From positions 186,001-250,000 of the forward strand of contig VUYT01000010.1 in the NCBI GenBank assembly GCA_008802785.1: 64,000 nucleotides of DNA, read 5' to 3'. Below are positions 1 to 11,987 of this stretch, one piece after another. The DNA comes from Symmetrospora coprosmae. Taxonomy: Eukaryota; Basidiomycota; Cystobasidiomycetes; Symmetrosporaceae. Under the pieces are notes generated by a model. That model ran no database searches and was not told the DNA's origin. It was given only the letters and a program-made list of their open reading frames with translations. Both the position numbers and the translations under genes were made by a program. Each line of letters opens with the position of its first letter. Position 1 is the first letter of the stretch.

Positions 1-3000
1 GTGCGTGCCGGGCTCCATGTCTTTCAAGTCGGACTTTGCCTGTGGATGTCGCAGAAGAGATTTCGAGAAGAAGATGATGAGGCTGCGGGGATTAGGCGAG
101 AGATAGGACGATCAGCCCGTCTTTTTCCCGTGGTTTGATTGAGCAGGAGAAGCGTGTGCTGGACACTCACGGCTTCCGGAAGTCGCGGTGGATCTGCCTG
201 CGCAAGACGTGGAAGTAGTTGCTCGGCGTCGTCATGTAGACGACCTGCATGTTGCAGTCCTGGATCTGGCGCGTCTGCTTGTCGCCTTCTGGGAAGATGT
301 ACGGATGGTCATCGCACAGCTGCAGGAAGCGCTCGATGCGCGCAGAAGAGTGCTCTGGGCCCTGGCCGTCGTACCCATGCGGGAGCGAGAGCGTCAATCC
401 GGAGCGCTGCAGCCACTTGCGCTCGCCAGAGCAGATGAACTGGTCAATCATGATCTGGGCAGAGTTGGCAAAGTCGCCGACTGAGGCAAAAGATACGAGC
501 GGGCGTATGCAACGTCAGCAATGCGCAAACTCCAACTCGAGAGTGGCGCGCACTCACACTGCGCCTCCCAGATGGTGAGCAAATTTGGGTCGACGAGCGA
601 GTAGCCGAGCTCGAAGCCCAGCGCGCCAAACTCCGACAGAGACGAGTTGCAGATGATGACGGGTGCCTGGGCCTTGTCGAGGTGAGCGAGAGGCATGTGC
701 CTCGCTGCGGTCTCCTGGTCGTGGAGGACGGCGTGCCTCTGCGAGAAGGTGCCTCGCTCGACGTCCTGTCCCGCAAGGCGGATGTGGTTGCCCTCGACGG
801 CGAGCGTGCCAAACGCGAGCGACTCGGCCGTGGCCCAGTCGATGCCCGTTCCTTCCTCGGTGGACTTCCCACGCTGGCTGATGATGCGGCCCAGGTTCTT
901 GTGCACCTTGAAGTCTTGAGGAAGCGTCGTCAGCGCTTTCCCGATCTTCTTGAGGTGATCGAGCTCCATCCCCGTCGGCCGCGCCTCGAGGACGTTCTCG
1001 CGCAGCTCCTTGGGCGACGGGAAGCCGTCCCACGAGCTCGAGAGCCACTCGCGGCTCGTGGCCTGGTAGTCCTTGCTCTCCTCGAACGCCTTCTCGAGCA
1101 TGCCCCACACCCACTTCTTGTGCTTGTCGATCTCGGCGGGCTTGAATGTGCCCTCGTCAATCAGGCGCTTCGTGTAGATGTCGAGCGTCGAGCTCTGCTT
1201 GCTGATGGCCGTGTACATCTTTGGCTGCGTGAACATGGGCTGGTCCGTCTCGTTGTGCCCGTGCTTGCGGTAGCACACGACGTCAATGACGACGTCCTTG
1301 CCAAACTCGGCGCGCCAATCGGCCGCAAGCTGCGAGACAAAGTTGACGGCTTCCGGGTCGTCGCCGTTGACGTGGAAGATGGGCGCATCAATGGCTTTTG
1401 CAATGTCGGACGGGTACGGGGTCGATCGGCCCTGGCGGGGATCTGTGGTGAAGCCAATCTGGTTGTTGACAATGAGGTGGATCGTGCCTCCGGTGCTGTA
1501 GTTGGGCAGGTCGGCAAAGCCCATCGTCTCGTACACAACGCCCTGCCCGGCGAACGCAGCGTCTCCGTGCAGGAGGACGGCCATGGCCGACTTTACGTCG
1601 TTCTCGCCGTCAAAGAACTGCAGTGCGCGCGTCTTGCCGAGCACAACTGGGTCCTCAGCCTCGAGGTGGGACGGGTTGGCGACGAGCGACAGGGCGACGC
1701 GCTTGCCCGCAGGAGTGGGGCGGACGTAGTTGGCGCCCAGGTGGTACTTCACGTCGCCGCCTCCCTCCTCGTTCGGGTCGGCCGAGCCCGCAAACTCGGA
1801 CAGGATGGCCTCGATGGGCTTGCGGATGACGTTGGCGAGCACGTTGAGGCGCCCTCGGTGCGGCATGCCGATGACGACGGATTTGACACCCGCATCGACC
1901 GAGCGGTCGATGAGGGCCTTCATGCCGGGAATGAGCGACTCGCCTCCCTCGAGGCCGAATCGCTTCTCGTTGGGATACTTTGAGGCAATGAAGCGCTCAA
2001 ATGAGTCGGACCAGATCATGCGGTCGAGGATCATGCGCTTCTCGTCGACAGAGTACTTCCATGGCTCTGGAACCTCGAGACGAGCTCGTAGCCAGTCGCA
2101 TTCCTTGCGGTTGGGGATGTGCAGATACTGTGCGCCGATGTGCCCGCCTGCAGACGGATGCCGCCCTGCGTCAGCGTGCCTTTCTCGCGCAGAAAATGTC
2201 GGCCTTCCTCTTTTCGCTCACAGTAGATGCGCTCCATCGTGTTGATGAGGTCTCGGATGGTGAGCTTTGCAATGCCCGCGGCCTTGAAGTGGGGCAGGAT
2301 ACCGGGTCCGGTCGAGATCTCTTTGTCGAGGTCCTTCTCCGTCCAGCCGTAGTGCTCGAGGGTGAGCTCGACGGGTGTCTGGCTGCTCAGGTCGGCGTGA
2401 AGGATTCCGAGGGGGTCGAGCTTTGCCTTGTGGTGTCCTCGGACCTGGTAGGCTCGGACGAGCAGTTGGACCTGGGGTGGCGTAGACAGGCAGGCGTGGG
2501 TTCAGCGCGCGCGCGAACCCAGAAGAAGCGCACCGGCTGACGAAAGTCGGAATCTGCGCACCTTCATGTGGTCCTGCACGTCAGTGCCCTCTGACAGCGA
2601 CATCTCGCTGCTTGCGTTGCCGGGTGCGCCCATTGTCTCGAGGTCGAGGAGACTTGGTGCGGGCCTGAAAGCGTCCTCGGAGCGGATCCCCTTCGACAGT
2701 CCGCTGAAGTAGACGTTCCAGGATGGGTGCACCTGCGACGGGTCCTCCTTCCACAGCCTGTACATCTCCTCGGCGTAGTATGTATTGCTTGCGCCGAGGA
2801 AGGCATCGTTTGGCGATGGGCCTATCCCAGGGCGGGGGACACGCGCGTCAGCTTCTTTGCCTGGGAAGCAGCGCGCTGCAGCTGCGGAGGGGGAAGGCTT
2901 CATGACATCGCAGACGCCATCCTGCAGCGCATGCACACGATCGCACGGCGCCAGGACTGCTGTCCTGTCCTGTTCTGGCGCTGGCCTTGCATGCCCCAGC

Positions 3001-3217
3001 AAAACTCACCACTGGAGGTAGGAGCATCCGTGGCAGTGGCGAGACCTCGCTTGGACCCGGAGCTGGAGGAAGACTGCCATCTGCGCTGCTGAAGAGTGGC
3101 TGCTATAGGGCGTCTGGATGCTGCTGCTGCGGTCACTGAGGATGCTGAAGCTGCTCCACTGCGCAGGGACGCGGCACACCGGGCGCCGGCGACGAGCCGG
3201 AGTCGCAGCGCGGCCAT
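1..3217 (-). CDS. KGD1: 2-oxoglutarate dehydrogenase E1 component, mitochondrial (3' end outside window)
   Basis: Thiamine-diphosphate-dependent E1 subunit of the 2-oxoglutarate dehydrogenase complex (TCA cycle, mitochondrial matrix). Exons on minus: 3217-3010, 2821-2562, 2471-2222, 2147-558, 480-171, 82-<1; every junction has GT/AG and keeps frame. The N-terminus ([20 protein letters not shown]) is Arg/Ala/Ser-rich like a matrix-targeting peptide. Next come the E1 N-terminal segment ([10 protein letters not shown]), [36 protein letters not shown], the [15 protein letters not shown] block and, near the edge, [13 protein letters not shown] and [14 protein letters not shown]. The last visible residues ([19 protein letters not shown]) are close to the normal C-terminal part, so only a short tail is missing. 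Family identity is certain. The symbol follows the yeast name. Confidence 0.96.
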
Positions 3218-4072
3218 GGGTCACACAGTCAGGTGCGGGGAGAGCAAAGGTGGGACAGAAGAGTGCACAAGTGCTGCTGCTGCTGCTGGTGAATGTGCTG
3301 TCGATATGCTGTTGCTGTCCCTGCTGCTGTTGGATGCTGTCGCTGTTGGTTGGTTGGATGTTGGCCTCCCGTACCTGGCCGGCGGCGCTGGTCGGAGGCT
3401 TCGGATGGATGGCACTGGCACCGCATCGCCCGGCTTTCAGGGGCAGATCATCTTCCCACGGCCACCACAATGCTCACAGACGGGAAGCGCAAGGGCAAGG
3501 GCAAGGGCAAGGGCAAGGGCAAGGGCAGCATATGCCGGAAGGGCACAGAGGTGCACATAATGCGTGCTTCGCATCGCATCGCATCGCACCGCGTCAAGGT
3601 CGAATTCGGTCGATCCATTATAGCTGCGGCAGCGCTGCCCTGCCCGGCTTTCAGACATTGCTCGAATTCCAACTATTGCAGGTACAGATTACTGGCTGGC
3701 TTACTATGCTCAAGGGGGATCGTCCGCGTCTGTATATTCACGGGCGGCAGAACGGTGCTGAAGGAAGAAAATGCGGGAAAAGCAGCAGGTAACTCCGCGA
3801 GCGCGGTCGGCCTACCCGGACAGGCTGCACCCTCCGTATGGCCTCCCGATCGCGCTACTTTAGATGCACGCATCTTGCGAATCGCTGCTCGCTGCTAAAG
3901 CGCGTTGAGAGTGTCGAGGCGGAGTGGGGCCGTCGCCTGTCGACATGATCTGAGTTGGCCTTGTTGTCCGCCTGGTCCGAACGAGGACTCCAAGTACAGC
4001 ATCGACCGAGGCTTGTTGCGGGCAGTCGGACTGACGCTGTTCTCCCATGTCAATGGCATATCGTCCGCATCT
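3218..4072. other. Intergenic, KGD1 5' side / CTK1-like 3' side
   Basis: No gene supported. It holds the KGD1 upstream region, a GGGCAA microsatellite and a short GCATC run near 3565-3590. Short open frames here are compositional and resemble nothing I know. Confidence 0.6.
3489..3527. repeat. (GGGCAA)n microsatellite
   Basis: About six tandem copies of a GGGCAA hexamer, about 270 bp upstream of the KGD1 start codon. A simple-sequence repeat likely to vary in length between strains. Confidence 0.9.
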
Positions 4073-7000
4073 TCATGTACTGGCCGTCCGCTCCGTGCTC
4101 GTTTGGCCCCGATGTTGCGATGATCTCCCTCCGCCGGCACTGGCACTGGCCGCTGCAGCCGCCTTGCGCTGCTCGCGCCCTTTCTTCCTACTCGCCTCCT
4201 TGCTCTCCATCTCGTGCCAGTCGCCCTTGATCTCGGCAAGCCACGTCGGCTGCTCGGGCGCAGGCTCCTCGCTTGTGAAATACGCGAGCTGCAGCGCTTC
4301 TCGAGCAGTAGGGCGCGCAGCAGGGTCAAATGCGAGTAGCGCTTCGGCCAGGTCCAGACCTGCCGCCGTCTTGATGAATTCGCTGTAGTAACAGCGGAAA
4401 GTACGACACATCGTCAGTGTCCTTGTCACTCCGCATAGAAGTGGGCATTCATCATGACTCACGCTCCAAATACCGCCCGGAAGCTGCTCTGAATCTCCTT
4501 CTTCGGCTTGACCAGCTCGTACCACGGCAGATCTGACAGACCAGGCCACGATTCGGCTGAAGGTGTCCCCATGTACTTGTAGATAACGTCAAGCTGGTGG
4601 ATCTCGTCTTGTCCCTGAAAGACGGGTCGCTTCGTGAAGAGCTCGAGGAAAATGCATCTGCGTCAGAATGCAGAATCAGCCTTTGATCTCGGCAGCAGCA
4701 GTCAGCGGCACAAGATACTCACCCAGCAGACCACATATCGACGTCAGGTCCGTACGCGGTCGCCCCGAACAGGAGCTCTGGCGGCTTATACCACTGCGTG
4801 ATGACGCGATTGGTGTAGTCGTTCTTCTTGCCCTTTGCGTAGAACTTGGCGAGCCCGAAATCGGCAATCTTGAGCTCACCGTTCTTGCTGAGGAGGATGT
4901 TGCTTCCCTTGAGATCGCGGTGCAGAACACCTCTCCAATGTATGTAGTCGAGACCGGCAAGGAGCTGCTGCATCAGGCTCTTGAGATTGCCCGGTGTGAA
5001 TTGGACGCCCGGGTGGTGCAGAATCCCAGTGAGGTCGTGGTCCGAGTACTCAAACACCATGTACACGTGCCCCTTGCTGACCATCATCTCGAGGAGCGAG
5101 ACGACGTTGGCGTGGCTCAGGCTCTGCAGCAGCTTGATCTCGCGGATGGCAGTGACGGGAAACCCGTCCTTCTCCGCCTCCATCCGGATCCGCTTCATCG
5201 CCACCAGCCCGCCGCTGAGGACGTTCCGCGCCTTGTACACTTTGCCGTACGTTCCTTCGCCGACTTGGACAAGGCGCTCGTACAGCTCCTCGGTCGGTTC
5301 GAGCGCGCGTAGAGGGGGCGCAACAGGTGCTGGTGCCGGAGCTGTGGTCGATGCTGAGAGTGGAGCCGCACCTCCACGCGAGACTGACGCAGACACTTCC
5401 CGCGCAGAGCGTGGCGCTTGCCCTGGTCTGCTGGGTAATGAGGACATCGCCATGTCCCGTTGCTCGGTGGGCGCAGCGGATGCTGGCGCATCGGGGAGGG
5501 AGGGCGAAGGCAGGAGGGCCTGGGCAGAGGCAGCCGGCGCGGCGCCGGACTGCTCCGTGGCCCTGGACGGCGAGGCAGCTCGTGCGGGTGCGGGCGGGAG
5601 CGAAGGGTGCAGCGGAGGCGCTCGCGCCGTAGTTGGAGCAGACGAGGCGGCAGCTTTACTTGAAGATGACGCCGGATTGGCGGGGAGAGGCGCAGATGAC
5701 CCGAAATTGCCAGTGAAGGACGGTGGCCTCGGAGGCAGGAAGGATGGCAGTACGATGGACATCCCCGACGCCGTGGTCGTAGGCTTTGATGTCTGAGCTG
5801 TGGTTGCTGAGGACGCGCTCGCCGTTGATGGGCTGTGCGGTGGCACCCCGGTGAAGTTTGGTCGGGGCGGGAGTGGTATCGCTGGCAGGACTGGGGTTGA
5901 TCCAGACGATGAAGCCGCAGTGACGGGCGGAGTGTGCACCACCGCCGTCGGCGTCGGTGGCAGCTTGGCCGGTGGTGCAGCAGAGACTGGTGACGCAGGC
6001 AGCGAGGGCAGGTTGGCACTGGCTAGTATCGAGGTTGACGTTGACGCCGACGCCGACGTCGATGCCGCTGCTACCTGCGGTGGTTTCGCAGCCTGCGCTT
6101 TGACAATGATTTGCTGCTTGAACGCCTCAAACAGCGCCTTCTGCTTCTCCGCTTTACTAGCCGGGTCGTTTGCCATGCTTGCTGGCTGTTCCGGCTTCCG
6201 GAACGCAAGATGCGGCGGGACGGGCAAGCCAGCGTGCGCGAGCGGGTTATTCCTGCCCGCAGGCGGATCCATTTCCATCTTGTCGCTGGAGATTGAGAGC
6301 CGGGCAGATGCGCTCTGGCCGTTCGCCGTGCTAGGCGATGCAGATGAGCCTTGCGCGTGCTCGTCTGGGAAGAAGCGCCATGCAGGTGCCGCGCCGGTCG
6401 CTGGAACAGGGCTCGTAGCGCTCACGGGGCGGAATTTGTTGCCTGTAGCTTTTGGTGGCAGTGCTACAAGGGGCGAACCGGGAGCGCCTGAGATCGAGCC
6501 TGCACTCTGCGGCCATGGCTCGCTTTCCTGCGGTCGCGATGTTGGCGGATAAGGTGACACGGATGGCTGCTGTTGCGACTGCTGCCAAGATTGTTCCTGT
6601 CGCTGCTGCTGCGGTTGCTGCCCTTGCAGCAAGGATGGGGGCAGAGGTATGCCACCCGGCAGCATGGGTGGGAACGCCGGCGATGGTGCCTTGTGTGCTG
6701 CCTGCGACGCAAAGTGCGGTGGCAGAGGGATGGGCGGCACGGCCGGCATCTGCGTGTGACCTTGAGGTGTGTACGGCGAGCCTTGCTGGGATGGCTCGTA
6801 CCCGGCGCCATTGTAGGCCTGAGTGGGCGAATACCCAGCCTGTTGGGGCGTGTATCCAGGCGCTTGCGCATGGTGCTCAGTAGAATACGCAGACGCGGGA
6901 GGCCAAGGCGATGGAGCAGGGGCTGCTGGGCTGTAGCCGGGCGTCTGAACGGGGTGCATGCTCGCCTGATTGGGTGAATACCCCTGCACATCGCTTTGAG

Positions 7001-9366
7001 GAGGAGGGAGGCTGGGCGAAGGCGCAAAGAATGGAGGAGGCTGGTATGGCGGCGGTTGCCGCTGCTGAGTGTATGAAGGTTGTTGTTGCTGCTGCTGTGG
7101 GTACTGCGCAGCGTGCTGCTGGGGGTCATACTGCTGTTCTGGCTGATGCGAGGGCTGCTGCGGATGGTACTGCTGCGATGCAGAGCGGGATGGCTGCATG
7201 GAAGGCGCTTCTGCAGCAGGAGTCGGGTGGTGGAAGTCGCCGTAGCTATAGCCAGGCGATGGCTCCACCACGGGTGCGGGAGTGGGTGCAGCCTGCATGG
7301 GGGCCTGAGCAGCACCCGGGCGATAATTGGCCCATGCATTCTCCGACGCTGCCTGCGCTTCGGCGGCTAGCTTGGCCGCTGCAACCGCCGTGTCCGAGTT
7401 CAGGCTTCGCGACCCGCCCCGGTCGGGCGTGGCGCTGCCGCTTCTCGTATTTGTGTTGTTAGCTGTGTAGCGGCTGTCGATCGAGCGCGAGCGCGACCGC
7501 GACCGCCTCGTCTCGCGGTCCCGGAACTCTGTCGCGCGTACACGATCACGGTTGTCAGATTGTCGAGGGTACGGCACGCGCCTGGACGATTCGGCAGAGC
7601 GACTGCGGGAGCGCCTGCGGATGGACTGGCGCAGGTCGTCGCCGCGTCCGTCAAAGCGGCGATCGCGGTCATCGCGGGCTCGTTCAGGCGATACGCGCCT
7701 CAATCTGTCACTATCTCGATCTCCGCTGTGCAGGTCCCTGCCGTCCCGCTCTCCGTCCCGGAGATCTCGTTGGAAGTCCCGCTCGCGGTCGTCCCGCCTT
7801 TGCCCGCTGTACGGATCTGCGTCTCGCCCGGAGCGTGTAGACGAAGAAGGCGAGACGGATCGCCGACGTCGTTTCGCGAAAGCCGCGAATGAGCCACCAC
7901 CACCGCCGCCCGGGGAGCGGGATCTCGAGCGAGAGCGTGACAGCGAGCGCGCCATCAACGGCGAGCGGGAACGAGAGCGGCCTCGAGGTGCGTTGTTGCC
8001 TTGCCGCAGAGAAGTGGAAGATGTGCTGGTTCGAAGAGGAGGTGATGGGCTCCTGCGGCGGGGCGGGTAGGCGGGCCGGTCGCGGTTGCCGAGGTGCGAG
8101 TTTGGCGTACCTGGGCGATCCCGGTCGTTGTTGCGATACGGATCTCTGTCGATGTCTCTGGCTCGGTCGTTGCGCCGCACGTAGACGCCCTTTGATCTGG
8201 AGAAAGACGCACGGCCAGCAAGGTACGCAAGGAAGGGACGGCAGGAATCAGCAAAGAGCTTGGCAAGAAGCAACAGAGAGAGAAGAGAATGCAAGACCAT
8301 GGCACTGCGTTGCGTTGCATTGCACTGCAGGAGCCTCGGGCCCTGGCCTATGGCGGGGCGGGTACACGCACTTTTCTGCTGCAGCAGCTACTGCTGCTGC
8401 TGCTGTCGACGAAGCTGCCCCTGGGGCGTCTAGGGATGGCGCTCCTGTATCGTCGTCTAGTCTAGGCCGCTTGTAATCCCTCTGCTCGTCCCGTCCACTG
8501 CCTGCACTTGCGCCAGTGCCAGTATTGCCTGCCGTCGAGTCGCCCCTCCCTGCTGCCAGGGTTGGAGGAAGATCGTGTCGTGAGGACGGCCTGCCGGGCT
8601 CACCAGACGACGACGACGATGAGGCGGGTAAGAGCGGAGCCTTCCTACCTCCTCGAGCGAGGTTGCTGCTGCCCACGCCGTCCCAGAACTTGCCCGTGGG
8701 CGATGCCGTGGTTGCGTTTGCGTCTCGGTGGAAGGTCGTGCTGGCGGCCGAGCTCGTCATCGAGGTTGACATGACAGGCTGAGCAGGCGGCTCGCGCTGC
8801 TTTGCGAACTTGTCTCGCTTGCGCTCACGCTCCCATTCGCGCTCTCGCTCGCGGTCGCGTCCTCTGTCCCGTTCTCTTTCTCTGTCTCGTTCGCGTTCGC
8901 GGTCTCGCTCTCGCTCTCGCTCTCGCTCTCGTTCTCGTTCACGCTCACGGTCGCGCTCGCGATAGCTGTCACGATAGCTGTCCCTGTCTCTGTCGCTCCT
9001 TGTGCCACGTTCGTCCTCCTGGCGCCTCCGTCCGACGTAGACGCCCTTGCCCGTGCTGGTCGTCATCCTGTCGTGGTCCATGCTGCTGTCGGACGTGACA
9101 GCTGCAGGCGGATGGGCTTCTCCTTCTTCCCGCCCAGATGGACCAGGGCGCTCGTCCAGAGGATGCTGCCCCGTGAGTGGAGGGATCCACCACGTCGGCA
9201 ATGGCGATGCGGTTGCTTCTGCGGTGAAGTCCCAATGATACCGGTACTCGGTGCGGTGGTCGGAAGGAAGAAGGGGACGAGGACCTGCATCCTGTCCGGT
9301 ATGGACCTGAGGAGCGCGACGAGCAGGCAGCTCCGAGCCCAACCGTCGGCGAGCAGCCTCCCACAT
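4073..9366 (-). CDS. CTK1: CTD-kinase catalytic subunit (CTK1/CDK12-type CDK) with very long disordered N-terminus
   Basis: Cyclin-dependent kinase predicted to phosphorylate the RNA polymerase II C-terminal domain in the nucleus. Exons: (9366 or 9081)-8372, 8196-4723, 4657-4463, 4382-4073. The ATG at 9081 (1562 aa) is preferred; the frame is open to an ATG at 9366 (1657 aa). The N-terminal ~1100 residues are low complexity: Arg-Glu/Arg-Asp dipeptides, RS-rich stretches, then Pro/Gln/Ser/Ala-rich sequence. The kinase domain has every hallmark: GEGTYGKVYKA loop, AMKRIRME lysine, PVTAIREI cyclin-binding helix, HRDLKGSN, DFGLAK, PPELLFGAT and DVDMWSAGCIFLE. The C-terminus is KKGREQRKAAA-like and basic. 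The fungal CTK1/LSK1/CDK12 assignment rests on the RS-rich N-terminus and kinase motifs; a BUR1/CDK9 assignment is less likely. Confidence 0.88.
8816..8995 (-). repeat. Arg-Glu/Arg-Asp-coding simple repeat in the CTK1-like N-terminus
   Basis: CGCTCT/CGCTCG-type hexameric degenerate repeat that encodes alternating Arg-Glu and Arg-Asp on the minus strand. Charged RE/RD runs of this kind are common in nuclear RNA-processing factors. Confidence 0.8.
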
Positions 9367-10069
9367 GGCAGCGCGCTCCCCCCTTTTGACAGTGATAGTG
9401 CCTGCTATGCTCTTCCTGCTGCGCTGCTGCTGCCGTTGTGGTGCTTCTTTCCCTCTCCGCAGAGGAGGCTCTCAAGCGGGAGGGATCCCCTTCCTCGCCC
9501 TCTCTGTGCACTGCCAACACACACTGGCTCGCCTCGACAGCGCGACAGCAGGATGGTTGCGCGTCTGACTCGAAGCGAATCTGCCCTATGACCCTCCAGA
9601 GACCGCCTCTGATTGCGCCTCACTCAGCACTCTGCAGGGTCGCCGCCGTTGTCAGGGCGCCCACTCACCTGTGGCCCCGACTTCACTGAAACACCCGTCC
9701 AATTGCTCTCAGCAGAGCAACAGTGAACGATATCAGTCGGCCTCTGGCTGTTGTCCTGTCGCCTAGCAAGGCAACCCCCCGGTATTCTGATCCGTCCCCG
9801 TCTTCCTGCTCTCTCGGTCGGAGGCGTCCGCTGTTCCCCGCGCGGAGTACAGCCAGCAAACAGACTCTGAGACGTCTTCGGCGGAGCCTGGCAACGGAAA
9901 TTTCCCTTGAGATCTGCATACTGGAGGAGACGCTCGCGCTTAGCGTCCCGCCGTGAATCCTTCGACATTCTACAAGGTGGTCATTCGTCCGCCATCTCGC
10001 CTCCCCTGCGCCCCGTTCCGTTCCGTGCATCTCATCCTCTCATCTCTCCTTCTACAGCGTCGTCACAAC
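9367..10069. other. Intergenic between CTK1-like gene (minus) and family-copy relic (plus)
   Basis: Divergent spacer; no supported gene. It should hold the CTK1-like promoter and 5' UTR. Confidence 0.55.
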
Positions 10070-10295
10070 ATGTCGTCCTCCTTCGCCCAGTCCGTCTTCT
10101 TCGGCGACTCGGACACGGCTCTCGGATTATTGCGGACTACGAGAAATGTCAACGAAGGCTTGCACAGCGATGGTGAATACCGTCAAGAACCTTGTCGCCT
10201 TGCGAGTGCAGGAGGTGGGAGCGCCGTTGATGCATCTCGTTAGGGCGCCTATTGACGGGTACAAGATGCTCCGAAAGATCAATGTAAAGCATTGA
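10070..10295 (+). pseudogene. Internally deleted relic of the FFGDSDT family (copy 1)
   Basis: It starts like the two intact neighbours at 10634 and 14904 (MSSSFAQSVFFGDSDTALGL). After about 30 codons it jumps to their last ~38 codons (TVKNLVALRVQEVGAPLM, then the terminal region, stop at 10293-10295). That tail lies in another frame from the ATG. About 1 kb of coding sequence present in the intact copies is missing between the two parts. This is a host gene remnant, probably non-functional; a short fusion peptide cannot be excluded. Confidence 0.8.
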
Positions 10296-10633
10296 GAGAA
10301 GGAGACGCGTCGCGGAGTTTTGCCACCGGCGTCACTGTTGTTGTTTGGCCGAACGGAGCATAGCGCTCGGACCTCTCTGCTCGCTAAGACTCTCCTCCCT
10401 TTACTCTCCCTGTGCAGGTTGGCTCCGCTCCAACCGCATCTTCTGTATCGGCTCAGAGCAACCTCAAACACTGTGAGTGCACAGCTTCGGGAGACGCAGA
10501 GCAAGCTCATAACTGACGCGCTCTCCTTCTCACATGCACTCGCGCTTGCTGCCTCTCCTCTCCTCTCCGCCCCCGTCTTCGTCCCGCTTCTGTCGCTGCT
10601 CTCCTCACCACAGCCTCTCCATATCCGGACACC
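10296..10633. promoter_or_regulatory. Upstream region of family copy 2, partly shared with copy 3
   Basis: Segments at about 10318-10345 (GCCACCGGCGTCA core) and 10413-10443 (TGCAGGTTGGCTCCGCTCCA) have recognisable counterparts at 14569-14596 and 14663-14693 upstream of copy 3. The duplication therefore carried 5' flank as well as coding sequence. No specific site is identified. Confidence 0.5.
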
Positions 10634-11987
10634 ATGTCAGCTTCCATCGCTCAGGCTATCTTCTTCGGCGACTCCGACACGTCTCTCGCGCTTCAGACCA
10701 ACCTCTTCGACAGTATCAAGGGCCTGGATCACCCAGAGAAAGGAAGATTCGGCTCGCACTTTCTCCTTTTCCCCTTGCTCGGCGTCAACAAGCATCTCAG
10801 GATGGAGGTGTGAGTGCGGAGGCTACATCCGCATTGCAGCCCAGAGCGCGTGGCAATTCGCCTTGAGCTGAGACGCCCCTCCGGGTCTTCAGTGCGCAGT
10901 ACCTGTACAAGCACGTCCTGACTTGCATGGCGCCTTGCCTCGAAGATCCCAAAAGCCGTGGTAGGAGCCGCCTCACCGTGCGTGTCGAAGACGAGCTTGC
11001 TACACAGCTCGCTTTGATGACGCTGACTGTTCAAGCCTGACTGGTTGGTTGCCTGATCAGCTTCAACGATGGTCCAGCGAAGACGATAGTCCCGTCGAGG
11101 AGAGCGACCCCCGCTTCCTCTTTACCCACGCCGCTAACCGCAAGTACAAGAACCCTACACTGGACCTCTTCCCAGCCTCATTCGACGCCACGAGCCTGCA
11201 GCTTGAAGTCTCGTACAAACCAATGAAACACCTCAGCGATATTCTTTCCATCGAGACGGCTGAGCGGGTCAAGACCGGACGTGCCTTCTCAGATGTGCCG
11301 GCCGGCTTCGTTCTGGCCAGCTCAGCTGCTTACACACACGCCGGTCAGAAGTATCAGAAGCTCAACGAGAAGATCAAGGTCAGTTTCTGGTGCGAGCCAC
11401 GCATCCCCGATCCAAACAATCGCTACACCCTGGAGGCGCAGGCGGCTACAGCCAAGCTGGGAAAGCAGACTGGAAATGCAGACAGATGGGGACTTCGCAG
11501 TGCGGTCCCTCTACCGAAGGGTAGCGGCCTCAAGATCGGCCACACCGAGCTGCTCGCCCCAAAGCGGGCTTGGCCTTGCACGAAGGATCCGCGAACCTTC
11601 ACTACCAAGAACGAGATCTTCCCTGGCAACTACAAGATCTCATACACAGTCAAGCTACACGATGAAGAGGACTACACGGACGAGATTATCGGGGAGTGGC
11701 ACGAAGCCATCGACACGGACGACGAGGACGAGGCGGCCCTTTCGGACTCGGAGGATGAGTCGCCCGAGGCAGAGGAGCGCCGCGACAATAGACAGAGCGA
11801 GAGATTCTGCCACAAGGTCGCCATGTACAACTGGGACAGAAAGGAGGACATGACGCCTCGTGCCGGTACCGTCAAAAATCTCGTTGCCCTGCGCGTCGAG
11901 GAGGTGAAGGCGCCCCTGATGCGCCTGCTCAAGCCGCCCGTAGTCAGGCGGAAGCTGAAGAAGGTCAGCGACAACGAGCAATACTGA
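10634..11987 (+). CDS. Unrecognised FFGDSDT-family protein, copy 2
   Basis: Function unknown. Exons 10634-10809, 10893-10977 and 11061-11987 give 395 residues; all junctions are GT/AG, with the same phases as copy 3. Exon 1 encodes SLALQTNLFDSIKGLDHPEK and FLLFPLLGVNKH; exon 2 encodes AQYLYKHVLTCMAPCLEDPK. Exon 3 opens LQRWSSEDDS, contains FSDVPAGFVLASSAAYTHA and NADRWGLRSAVPLPKGSG, then a strongly acidic stretch (TDDEDEAALSDSEDESPEAE), and ends VKAPLMRLLKPPVVRRKLKK. There is no signal peptide or membrane segment. It may be a cytosolic or nuclear lineage-specific protein. A relative sits at 14904..16222 and a relic at 10070. Confidence 0.8.

Noticed and set aside
682-1983. 433-codon open frame on plus
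   Set aside because: Exact antisense of the KGD1 coding exon; a GC-rich codon-bias mirror with no protein-like motif.
3489-3527. CRISPR-like short repeats
   Set aside because: Perfect hexamer microsatellite with no spacers, in a eukaryotic genome.
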